Positions 1 to 11,020 of a DNA stretch of 64,000 nucleotides are shown here, piece by piece. The stretch's first letter is position 1, and every line of letters starts with the position of its first letter. The position numbers were made by a program, and so were the translations under genes. The notes below the pieces were generated by a model, which worked only from the letters and a program-made list of their open reading frames with translations, was not told where the DNA came from and ran no database searches. The DNA is from Bolinopsis microptera (Eukaryota; Ctenophora; Tentaculata; Lobata; Bolinopsidae): positions 14,403,837 through 14,467,836 of the forward strand of contig NC_087073.1 in the NCBI RefSeq assembly GCF_026151205.1, given 5' to 3'.

Positions 1-106
1 CAAACCTTCAGATAGATCTGTCGCAGAACAGAAAGAATTCGGAGAGGGACGAGTATGATGACATATCCTCAAGTTTTTAGAAGGTAATATGAAGTCCTTT
101 ACTATT
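1..106. repeat. Partial satellite monomer, left of the inserted element
   Basis: This stretch matches one monomer type of the array at 6617-10550. It shares the cctTCAGATAGATCTGTCGC start, the cagaaagaatt variant and the AAGTTTTTAGAAGGTAATAT core, closest to the monomers starting near 7795 and 9061. It ends with ACTATT, where the element at 107-6616 begins, and the array resumes with ACTATT at 6617. The array therefore extends left of the window. Confidence 0.85.
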
Positions 107-1269
107 GGGGGGGGGGGGGGGGGGGGGTCCAACCCGATATCCGATATGAGGGTTGATGAGGCCAAAATCGGAATCGGAAAAATCGGAAAATTGAGAAATT
201 TTAGAGAATCGATCTCTAAAACCTCTCAGAAGTGAGGAAGTGATAAAAAACCCCTACATATGCTATATTGTTATGAGAAAACGAACTAATTGGACATTCC
301 ATTAGTATGTTTTATGTGTTTTTCCACTGCAGGGGCTAGTCTGCCGTTTTCTGACAAAAGTGCTTAAGTAACATTTTGGAAATTTCGGGTTTTTTGGTCC
401 AACTTTTGTTTTTGGGTCGAGAACTATCCCTGAGGACCATTGGATAGATTCGCCGACCCCCGAAACCCCCTTTTTGGAACCCCCTAAAATGCAAAATATG
501 GTCATTTTTCTGAGAAAAGTGCTTAAGTAACATTTTGGGAAACGGATGCCGTTTATCTCGAAAACGGTGCCATTTCGGGAACTGAAAACGGTGGCATTGT
601 TTTTTACGCCCAAAACTGGCCTAGTGACGGTAATTTGGTGATCGTGGGTCTTCTGGCCTGGGAGAAAACAATTTATGTCACTTAAGCACTTTTGTGAAAA
701 CGGGCTCGTTTTCTCACAAAAGTGCTTAAGTGCCATTATACGTTTAATTAAATGTTGATACTGCCAACTGAAACTATATAATCGGTACTCACAAATCTAA
801 ATTTTCACGGCGGATCGATTGGTGATGGTCATAAACTTCAGAAACGCTAGCTTCGCCGTCAAAATTGCCGATTTGTCAATGCAGAACGTTTCAAAATATA
901 CGTCATAATTTCTTATAAGTTGAGACTGGCGGGATTATCGACAGCCAAGGGAACATAACCAAAGAGATAGAAGCGATTTGCTTCACTGCTCCTACTCTGT
1001 TTTTTTATTGAAATCTTTCAAATCAGTCAATTACATACAAGTTTACACAATGAATTAGTTTAATATAATATTGTCCTCTAAGCATGGATTGTCAAAGTTG
1101 AAATTGTCTCGGACAAAATGTATGTAACCAAAGGACCTGAGGGTCACCAAAACACAGATATTGAGTGCAAATGCAGCTCCTGCACAAGCATGGGCCCTTA
1201 AAATTGATATGGAGAAAGTTCTTTTACTACCACACATGTAGTACAAGGAGTACAAGGAGGCGATTTTTA

Positions 1270-2030
1270 CAAGACGCCTTGTCACATTTAACAAGACCTT
1301 CGCGAGGCTGGGGTCAGACGGAGCTCCTTTAGCGATTCTTTGGAATGAGTCAATCGCAGGAAGGAAAGATGAGAATGTGTCCTCGACTTGGATAAGGGCA
1401 ATACAAATTTTTGCCAGTTAGTTGGCAAGATTGGTAGCAGGGAGATCATTTTTTGGGCAGACAATTGTTCTGCTCAAAACAAGTGCTGGACTTTATTTAC
1501 TGCCCTATGTTCATCAACAGCCCAGATGTTGACCTGGACAAGATAACGGTCAAGTATCCCCAGTATCTAAAGCGAGTGCACACCTTTATGAGTGCAGACT
1601 CATTCCACCATAAAGTGGAGTTGTCCATTAAACAATCAGGTCAACTTCATGATTATAAGGACTTTGTTCAGGCAGTCGAACAGGTGGGTTTTGCGATAAG
1701 CATGAACTGCACATACTTTGAATCGTGGCCAAGGTCCTACGGAGCAAGCAACTAAAAAACTAAAGATGTTAAAGTTGTAAGTTTCCAGCGTGGGTCTGTA
1801 GAAATGGAATGGAAAACAAATCATGACGAGGTTTCCTTTCATTTCACTCCATTTCTCAGACAAAAAGACGAGAGACTCATTTCCATAGGCCAGGTTGCAA
1901 AATAGCTTTCGCCCAGGAAGAGCCCCGGGGGATAGCTACTCCCAAAAAACAAGACATTATACGTAAACTGTGCAGGCTTATGGCCCCGAGTAGTAGGGTA
2001 TTCTGGATGAACTTGCCTGATAGTACAGCT
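1270..2030 (+). pseudogene. Decayed transposase-like ORF of the 'DNC..QNK' family
   Basis: Pieces of one protein appear in order across shifted frames. First comes LWNESIAGRKDEN (about 1338-1376), then ADNCSAQNKCWTLFTAL (about 1459-1509). After a frameshift near 1510-1530 come VHTFMSADSFHHKVE and HDYKDFVQAVEQVG (within 1453-1755), and after a stop near 1755 come VKVVSFQRGS and PRGIATPKKQ with a WMNLP ending (about 1770-2030). I know this motif order from memory of a transposase-like family, with an acidic residue in ADNC, that is repeated in many invertebrate genomes. At least one frameshift and one stop show it is dead. The name of the superfamily is uncertain. Confidence 0.6.
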
Positions 2031-2940
2031 ATATAACAGATATCTTAATCGAGTGTTTGACTAAAAATCAACTATTTCTTGTATTATTTACCATTTATTT
2101 ATGTACAGCATTACTTACAATTATGTTACATTTTTATACGCTTGTTTTTCTTTGCCTCGCGTTAAAATTAAAAAAAATTAAAAAATGAAATAAAGACTCT
2201 GCAAACATCTCAGAGAAATATTACCACCATAAAGAACAAAGAGGGAGTATCCTGGACCCCGAAATCCACCACTTTTCTGTACTTTCAGAGGTACCAATGT
2301 GGCAGGAAACCAGGGCTCATGCTGCCGCTGTGCTAAAGCAGTAGAGGGGATGGCGGCTTCTCTAGGATCTAACACGTCCTGAAGCAGACCAACACTATGT
2401 CCCAACGCACTGGTGTTGGGATGTCTGCCCCCGGTGCCTGTCCGGGTCAATAAAGCAGTCAAGCATCATGTATGTTATGTTGAGCATTCTCAACCAACAA
2501 ATGTGGGAACTCCCACGAAAGACCAAAACAGATCTAAAGAGACACTTAACAACATTGGAAAATAGACTTCAATTTGTTTATATAATTTATAAAGCGTATA
2601 TTATTGCCCACGTTAAGGGGCCTGTTAATAATTTATTAAATTATTAGCTATTTTAGATTTAATAATAATGCCTCGCGTTACGATATCAATAATTCGCAAA
2701 TCATTGGTCTTTATGAAGAAAGCCTCATCTGAGTTCTTAATTTAATTTCTAAAGAAAGCAACTTATTTATTATTATCCCGTACTTTCACCAATCAACTCT
2801 TCGTTGAAATGCTGGTAGAATTTCGACTATTTTTTAATCCGCTGGGGAGAAGGGAGTGTTTTCGTGTTCTTGAACCACCACCAATCAATTTGTCGTAAAA
2901 TTTTAGGACAGAATGATCGCAGATAAAGTTCCCACTAATG

Positions 2941-3535
2941 TGGCTGTACTTAAGCACTTTTCTCAGAAAACGAAATTTTCTATTTCAGCGTGTCCCCTAT
3001 TTACAACCAATGTTTCATCACAACAGTTTTAGGCTAATTTTTCGTTTTACTTTCGATGACCAATGGTTTGAACGGGTCATTTTCATCAGAACATGTAGTA
3101 TTTGCCGATGTGACTGTACTTAAGCACTTTTCTCAGAAAACGAAATTTCAACTTTTCTATTCCAGCGTGTCCCCTATTTACAACCAATGTTTCATCACAA
3201 CAGTTTTAGGCTAATTTTTCGTTTTACTTTCGATGACCAATGGTTTGAACGGGTAATTTTCATCAGAACATGTAGTATTTGCCGATGTGACTGTACTTAA
3301 GCACTTTTCTAAGAAATTCACACTATAATTTGTGATTTTGAGGCACTTTCCGAGAAGTTAGGATGATGAAACCTTGTCAGAAGTCTCAAAAGTTGACAAA
3401 GTACCTTAGAAACATAGTGGGTGCAGTTTAAATTGGACAGCAGCTAGCCCAGAGCAATTACAGAATTGAAATCTTTTAAGTCAATTTGCACAAAATGAAC
3501 CTTGTGTTACTTAAGCACTTTTGTCAGAAAACGGC
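2941..3535 (+). repeat. Tandem copies of a TTAAGCACTTTTCTCAG repeat
   Basis: A unit of about 170-177 bp, starting tgtacTTAAGCACTTTTCTCAG, occurs twice in a row (from about 2945 and 3116), and the motif begins again at about 3294 and near 3508. The units share a long body containing GTGTCCCCTATTTACAACC. The same short motif also occurs inverted near 350-372 and 505-535, and as a back-to-back pair near 676-733. It behaves like the terminal or internal repeat of a small transposon family that has multiplied inside the 107-6616 element. Confidence 0.6.
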
Positions 3536-3867
3536 AGTAGTATGCTCACTACTAGTTGGAGTTGTCATGTACTCCCAGACCCGAGTGCTTTGGCCTCTTG
3601 ACGTGAGATCGATTGTTTCTGCTCATTAATTTTATCCCTGTTACTTGTTATTATGTATTAGTACAACACTAGGGTTATATTTTGTGGTCCGGTCTTTAAA
3701 CATACCATAATATCACTAGTACACTGCACCTTAAATGTATAGTCAAGTACATTTGTATCGTAACACATGCTTGGCTGGGGGATCATGTTTTGTGTCCGTT
3801 CGGTACCCTGTATTTTCAAAACGGACAAAAAGTAGGGCGGACAAAAACAGACAAAACATTTAGATGT

Positions 3868-5944
3868 CCTCCTCCTCCTCCTCCTAAGTCTTCCTCCTCC
3901 TGAGTCCTTCTCCTCCTCAGTCCTCTTCAGTCCTCTTCCTGACTCCTCGTCCTCGTCCTCGTCCTTCTCCTCAGTCCTCCTCACCCTCCTCCTCAATCCC
4001 CTTCTCCTCCTCAGTCCTACTCCCAGTCCTCCTCTTTCTCCTTCTCCTTCTCCTTCTCCTCCTCCTCATCCTCATTTCTCCTCCTGATCCTCCTTCTCCT
4101 CCCCATCAGTTCTCCTTAGTCCTCCTCATAGTCGTCCTCCTCCTCCTGAGTCCTCATCCTCCTCCACCTCCTGAGTCCACCTCCTGAGTCCTCCTCCTGA
4201 GTCCTCATCCTCCTCCTCAGTCATCATCCTCTTCCTCCTGAGTCCTCCCCCAGTCCTCCTCCTCCTTCTCCTCCTCATCCTCCTCCTCCTTCTCCTCCTC
4301 ATCAGTCCTCATCAGTCATCCTCTGTCCTCCTCATAATCGTCCTCGTCCTCATCCTCGTCCTTAGTCCTCCTCCTCCTTATCCTCCTCCTCAGTCCTCCC
4401 CCAGTCCTAATCCTCCTCCTTCTCCTCCTCCTCCTACTCCTCCTCCTCCTTCTCCTCTTTCTTCTCCTCCTAATCATTCCTCCTCCTCAGTCGTCCTCCG
4501 CCTCCTCCTCGTCCTTAGTCCTCGTCCTCTTCAGTATTCCTCCTCAGTCCTCCTCAGTCCTCATCCTCCTCATCCTCCTCCTCCTCCTCAGTCCTCCTCC
4601 TCATCCTCCTCTTCCTTCTCCTCTTCCTTCTCCTCCTAATCATTCCTCCTCCTCAGTCGTCCTCCGCCTCCTCCTCGTCCTTAGTCCTCGTCCTCTTCAG
4701 TATTCCTCCTCAGTCCTCCTCAGTCCTCGTCCTCCTCATCCTCCTCCTCCTCCTCAGTCCTCCTCCTCATCCTCCTCCTCCTTCTCCTCTTCCTTCTCCT
4801 AATCAGTCCTCCTCCTCAGTCGTCCTCCTCCTCTTCATTAGCCCTTGTCCTCATCCTCCTAGTCCTCGTCCTTAGTCCTCGTCCTCATCCTCCTCAGTCT
4901 TCCTCCTCAGTCCTCATCAGTCTCATTGTCCTCATCCTCCTCCCCAAGTCCTCCTCTTTCTCAGTCCTCCCCCAGTCCTCCTTCTCATCCTCCTCATCCT
5001 CTTCAGTCGTCATCTTGTTCCTCCTCAGTCCTCCTCTTCCTCCTACTCGTCAGTCCTCCTCCTCCTCCTTCTCCTCAGTCCTCCTCCTCCTCCGCAGTCC
5101 TTCTCCTCCTCGTCAGTCCTCCTCCTCGCCAGTCCTCCTTCTCCTTCTTCTCCTCCTACTCCTAAGTCCTCCTCCTCCTCCTCAGTCCTCCTCCTCCCTC
5201 TCATCCTTTTCCTCCTTCTCCTCCTTCTCCTCCTACTCCTAAGTCATCCTCCTGCTCCTCAGTCCTCCCCCAGTCCTCCTCCTCATCAGTCCTCCCCCAG
5301 TCCTCCTTCTCCTCCTCCTCATCCTCAGTCCTCCTCCTCATCATCCTCCTCAGTCCTCCCTAAGTCCTCCTCTTCCTCAGTCCTCCCTAGTCCTCCTTCT
5401 CCTCCTCCTCATCCTCAGTCCTCCTCCTCATCCTCAGTCCTCCTCCTCAGTCCTCCTCGTCCTTAGTCCTCCCCCAGTCCTCCTTCTCCTCATCCTCAGT
5501 CCTCCTCCTCAGTCCTCGTCCTTCTCCTTTTTAACAGTCCTCCTCCTCAGTCTTCCTCCTCGTCCTCGCTCTCGTCCTCCTCCTTCTCGTCTTCCTCCAC
5601 ACCAATCCTGCTCCTCTTCCTCAGTCCTCCCTCTCTTCAGTCCTCCTCCTCCTCAGTCCTCCTCGGTCCTCCTCTTTCTCCTCAGTCTTCCTCCTTTTCC
5701 TCCTCCTCCTCATTTCTCCTCCTCATCCTCCTCCTCCTTCTTCTCTTCCTTCTCCTCCTAATCAGTCCTCCTCCTAATCAGTCCTCCGCCTCAGTTCTCC
5801 TCCTCCTCGTCCTTAGTCCTCGTCCTCGTCCTCATCCTCCTAGTCCTCGTCCTCATCCTCCTAGTGCTCGTCCTGGTCCTCCTCAGTCTTCCTCCTCTGT
5901 CCTCCTCAGTCCTCCTTCTCCTCAGTCCTCCTCCTCCTCCTCAT
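3868..5944. repeat. 2-kb degenerate CT-rich (TCC/CAGTCCTCC) tract
   Basis: About 2.1 kb consist almost only of C and T on the plus strand, built from TCC triplets with a recurring CAGTCCTCC phrase. A block from about 4440 to 4640 is repeated almost unchanged about 180 bp later. Several reading frames are open only because of the composition (Ser/Pro/Leu on one strand, Arg/Glu on the other), so no coding is claimed. Long pure purine/pyrimidine strands can form triplex DNA. Confidence 0.9.
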
Positions 5945-6616
5945 CAGTTTACACAATTTATTGTTACTAAAATGTTTTTAAACGCATTTGAGTCTGTAAC
6001 ATATTGACATGTTACTGTTACTGACTCAAAATGTGCCCGAGAATTTTGTTGTTTAACAGAGTTTTACTCTCCAGTACTATGGAAAAGTTGTTACATGATA
6101 AATAAAGATTTTGATAAATAAAGTGATTTTCATCCCTTTTAATGTTATTGAAAATTGTGTAGACTATTCTTTGTATCTAACTGAGGATTGGAAGTTTGAG
6201 AAAGGACCATAGTCATTAACCGTGCTACCCATTTCTGCAGATAGCCTGTTACAAATTGTGGAGACAATTTAAATCAAAAGTTACTAAAGCGTTCGCTATT
6301 TGTTACGATTGTTATTACCAACCGTACCTCTTTCAATTGTGGACCGGGGTGGATGTTTCTGTCAAACAAGAGTTGGTACGACATTGTGTTGTTTTTCGGA
6401 CGAAACGATTCTTGTTTGGAACAAGATACCATTTTTGGGGTTCTGGGACCACCACCAATCGATTTCTTGTCATATTTAAGTACAGAAATAGCTACCTATA
6501 TCGCCTAGAAACCTCAGAGGGAAGATTTAAATTTTCCCGATTTTTCCGATATGAGGGTTGATGAGGCCAAAATCGGGATCGGAATGATCGGAATTGATCG
6601 GGTTGGACCCCCCCCC

Positions 6617-9600
6617 ACTATTTACTTTGTTTAGTATTGTATAATGATGAAAGTTACAATTTGAGTTTTCAATGAATACAATTTTGTACGTCAGTCTGAA
6701 TTTACAGAAAAAAGTAACCACTAATATAATCTGTATACTTAAAATAAAAGTTATAACGCTACATACCTTCAGATAGTTCTGTCACAGAATAACACACAAA
6801 TAATTCGGAGAGGAAGAGTATGTTGGCATATAATCCTTAAGTTTTTAGAAGGTAATATAAAGTCCTTTACTATTTTGTATTTACGTTTTTAAGTATTGTG
6901 ATAATATAATGATGAAAGTTACAATTTGAGTTTTCAATGAATACAATTTTGTACGTCAGTCTGAATTTACAGAAAATAGTAACCACTAATCTGTATAGTT
7001 TAAACAAAAGTTATAACACTACAAACCTTCAGCTTCAGATAGATCTGTCACAGAATAACACACAAATAATTCGGAGGGGACGAGTATGATGGCATATCCT
7101 CAAGTTTTTAGAAGGTAATATATAGAAGGCCTATAATGTACACCACTATTTACCTTGTTTTATATTGTGATAATATAATAATGATATTTACAATTTGAGT
7201 TTTCAATGAATACAACTTTGTACGTCAGTCTGAATTTACAGAAAATAGTAACTACTAATCTGTATACTTTAAATAAAAGTTATAACACTACATACCTTCA
7301 GATAGATCTGTCACAGAATAACACACAAATAATTCGGAGGGGACGAGTATGATGGCATATCCTCAAGTTTTTAGAAGGTAATATAATGTACACCACTATT
7401 AACCTTGTTTTATATTGTGATAATATAATGATGATATTTACAATTTGAGTTTTCAATGAATACAATTTTGTACGTCAGTCTGAATTTACAGAAAATAGTA
7501 ACCACTAATCTGTATATTTTAAATTAAAGTTGTAACACTACATACCTTCAGATAGATCTGTCGCAGAACAACACGCGGACAATTCGGAGAGGAAGAGTAT
7601 GTTGGCATATCATTCAGTTTTTAGAAGGTAATATAAAGTCCCTTACTATTTACCTTGTTTTATATTGTGATAATATAATGATGATATTTACAATTTGAGT
7701 TTTCAATGAATACAATTTTGTACGTCAGTCTGAATTTACAGAAAATATTAACTATTAATCTGTATACTTTAAATGAAAGTTATAACACTACAAACCTTCA
7801 GATAGATCTGTCGCAGAACAGAAAGAATTTGGAGAGGGAGAGTATGTTGACATATCCTTAAGTTTTTAGAAGGTAATATGAAGTCCTTTACTATTTACTT
7901 TGTTTAGTATTGTATAATGATGAAAGTTACAATTTGAGTTTTCAATGAATACAATTTTGTACGTCAGTCTGAATTTACAGAAAAAAGTGACCACTAATCT
8001 GTATACTTAAAATAAAAGTTATAACGCTACATACCTTCAGATAGTTCTGTCACAGAATAACACACAAATAATTCGGAGAGGAAGAGTATGTTGGCATATA
8101 ATCCTTAAGTTTTTAGAAGGTAATATAAAGTCCTTTACTATTTTGTATTTACGTTGTTAAGTATTGTGATAATATAATGATGAAAGTTACAATTTGAGTT
8201 TTCAATGAATACAATTTTGTACGTCAGTCTGAATTTACAGAAAATAGTAACCACTAATCTGTATAGTTTAAATAAAAGTTATAACACTACAAACCTTCAG
8301 ATAGATCTGTCACAGAATAACACACAAATAATTCGGAGGGGACGAGTATGATGGCATATCCTCAAGTTTTTAGAAGGTAATATATAGAAGGCCTATAATG
8401 TACACCACTATTTACCTTGTTTTATATTGTGATAATATAATAATGATATTTACAATTAGAGTTTTCAATGAATACAACTTTGTACGTCAGTCTGAATTTA
8501 CAGAAAATTGTAACTACGAATCTGTATACTTTAAATAAAAGTTATAACACTACAAACCTTCAGATAGTTCTGTCACAGAATAACACACAAATAATTCGGG
8601 TGGGACGAGTATGATGGCATATCCTCAAGTTTTAGAAGGTAATATAATGTACACCACTATTTACCTTGTTTTATATTGTGATAATATAATGATGATATTT
8701 ACAATTTGAGTTTTCAATGAATACAATTTTGTACGTCAGTCTGAATTTACAGAAAATAGTAACCACTAATCTATATATACTTTAAATGAAAGTTATAACA
8801 CTGCATACCTTCAGATAGTTCTGCTGTCACAGAACAACACACAAATAATTCGGAGGGGACGAGTATGATGGCATATCCTCAAGTTTTTAGAAGGTAATAT
8901 AATGTACACCACTATTTACCTTGTTTTATATTGTGATAATTTAATGATGATATTTACAATTTGAGTTTTCAATGAATACAATTTTGTACGTCAGTCTGAA
9001 TTTACAGAAAATAGTAACTATTAATCTGTATACTTTAAATGAAAGTTATAACACTACAAACCTTCAGATAGATCTGTCGCAGAACAGAAAGAATTTGGAG
9101 AGGGAGAGTATGTTGACATATCCTTAAGTTTTTAGAAGGTAATATGAAGTCCTTTACTATTTACTTTGTTTAGTATTGTATAATGATGAAAGTTACAATT
9201 TGAGTTTTCAATGAATACAATTTGTACGTCAGTCTGAATTTACAGAAAAAAAGTGACCACTAATCTGTATACTTAAAATAAAAGTTATAACGCTACATAC
9301 CTTCAGATAGTTCTGTCACAGAATAACACACAAATAATTCGGAGAGGAAGAGTATGTTGGCATATAATCCTTAAGTTTTTAGAAAGTAATATAAAGTCCT
9401 TTACTATTTTGTATTTACGTTGTTAAGTATTGTGATAATATAATGATGAAAGTTACAATTTGAGTTTTCAATGAATACAATTTTGTACGTCAGTCTGAAT
9501 TTACAGAAAATAGTAACCACTAATCTGTATAGTTTAAATAAAAGTTATAACACTACAAACCTTCAGATAGATCTGTCACAGAATAACACACAAATAATTC

Positions 9601-10550
9601 GGAGGGGACGAGTATGATGGCATATCCTCAAGTTTTTAGAAGGTAATATATAGAAGGCCTATAATGTACACCACTATTTACCTTGTTTTATATTGTGATA
9701 ATATAATAATGATATTTACAATTTGAGTTTTCAATGAATACAACTTTGTACGTCAGTCTGAATTTACAGAAAATTGTAACTACGAATCTGTATACTTTAA
9801 ATAAAAGTTATAACACTACAAACCTTCAGATAGTTCTGTCACAGAATAACACACAAATAATTCGGGTGGGACGAGTATGATGGCATATCCTCAAGTTTTT
9901 AGAAGGTAATATAATGTACACCACTATTTACCTTGTTTTATATTGTGATAATATAATGATGATATTTACAATTTGAGTTTTCAATGAATACAATTTTGTA
10001 CGTCAGTCTGAATTTACAGAAAATAGTAACCAATAATCTATATATACTTTAAATGAAAGTTATAACACTGCATACCTTCAGATAGTTCTGCTGTCACAGA
10101 ACAACACACAAATAATTCGGAGGGGACGAGTATGATGGCATATCCTCAAGTTTTTAGAAGGTAATATAATGTCCACCACTATTGACCTTGTTTTATATTG
10201 TGATAATATAATGATGATATTTACAATTTGAGTTTTCAATGAATATACTTTTGTACGTCAGTCTGAATTTACAGAAAATAGTAACTATTAATCTGTATAC
10301 TTTAAATGAAATTTATAACACTACAAACCTTCAGATAGTTCTGTCGCAGAACAACACACAAATAATTCGGAGAGGGAGAGTATGTTGGCATATCATCCAG
10401 TTTTTAGAAGGTAATATAATGTCCACCACTATTTACGTTGCTTTATAGTGTGATAATATAATGATGATAGTTACAATTTGAGTTATCAATGAATACAACT
10501 TTGTACGTCAGTCTGAATTTACAGAAAATAGTAACCACTAATCTGTATAA
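6617..10550. repeat. Satellite array, ~250-bp monomers in a five-monomer higher-order repeat
   Basis: The anchor CCTTCAGATAG (one copy reads ccttcagcttcagatag) begins near 6766, 7026, 7295, 7545, 7795, 8034, 8294, 8557, 8808, 9061, 9300, 9560, 9823, 10075 and 10328. Spacing is 239-269 bp. From 7795 the spacings run 239, 260, 263, 251, 253 and then 239, 260, 263, 252, 253, so a five-monomer block of about 1266 bp is repeated. Monomer types are also marked by shared variants, for example cagaaagaattt at 7795 and 9061 and the tatagaaggcctat insertion at 7026, 8294 and 9560. Short ORFs inside it are by-products of the repeat. Confidence 0.92.
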
Positions 10551-11007
10551 TTTTAATGATGATCATAACCCAATGTATTCTCCAGAAGCCCATAGTCCAG
10601 AATGATCTGTCGTAGTACAACACTCTCATAGAAAAGATGGACATTAAACATTGTGGCGATTTACGCAGAACAATGATAATACAGACTTTGAGATTATCTG
10701 ATTTGAGGGGCATTAATTTATGACTATCAAGAGTATATTGACATTTTATGGGGTGATATGGTTTATAGTTTTATCAAGTAATAAGAATGGTTGTAAATAA
10801 ACTATAACCGTGTACAATATGTTTATTTTTCAGATTTGTGGTTTATTCACTGCTATTACTAGCCATGATTCATATTACTATTTTCATGTCATTTCAAATG
10901 CAATGATTTGTTCCCCAACCAAAAGTACAATCTTATGTCAGAAATTTGAATTAGATAAAATATTTTCCGTCCTAACCACAACATAAATTCAGAAATATAA
11001 TGATAAA
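10551..11007. other. Spacer between satellite and FIP1
   Basis: AT-rich DNA after the last satellite monomer and before the FIP1 start codon. It should hold the FIP1 promoter and 5' leader, but I see no clear TATA box or other defined element. The only notable item is the short upstream ORF at 11000-11020. Confidence 0.5.
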
Positions 11008-11020
11008 ATGGCAGCGGTAG
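11000..11020 (+). promoter_or_regulatory. Short upstream ORF overlapping the FIP1 start
   Basis: An ATG at 11000 opens a six-codon ORF (MIKWQR, stop at 11018-11020) in a different frame from FIP1, whose ATG is at 11008. The FIP1 start has the stronger context (aaaATGG). If the leader includes 11000, some ribosomes would start here and terminate 13 bases after the main start, which could lower FIP1 output. Confidence 0.35.

Larger units (their letters stand above)
107..6616. mobile_element. 6.5-kb inserted element with inverted termini and 6-bp target duplication
   Basis: The element starts with 21 G followed by TCCAACCCGAT and ends with ATCGGGTTGGA followed by nine C, so its ends are inverted. 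It is flanked by ACTATT at 101-106 and 6617-6622. Intact satellite monomers, for example near 7880, read through this place with a single ACTATT, so the insertion site and target duplication are visible directly. Just inside each end lies the same roughly 30-base sequence, beginning CCGATATGAGGGTTGATGAG, in direct orientation (141-171 and 6546-6576). The interior holds a decayed transposase-like ORF, copies of a TTACTTAAGCACTTTT motif and a 2-kb CT-rich tract. The superfamily is not assigned. The decayed ORF may belong to this element or to an older one nested inside it. Confidence 0.65.

Noticed and set aside
302-736. 144-codon minus-strand ORF
   Set aside because: It is made of inverted copies of the TTAAGCACTTTT repeat, giving repeated KCYLSTF peptides; no family match.
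3658-5242. Open frames rich in Ser/Pro/Leu or Arg/Glu over the CT-rich tract
   Set aside because: They follow from the triplet composition; no ordinary protein sequence and several frames are open at once.
10239-10448. 69-codon ORF before FIP1
   Set aside because: Lies fully in satellite monomers and is broken in sister copies.
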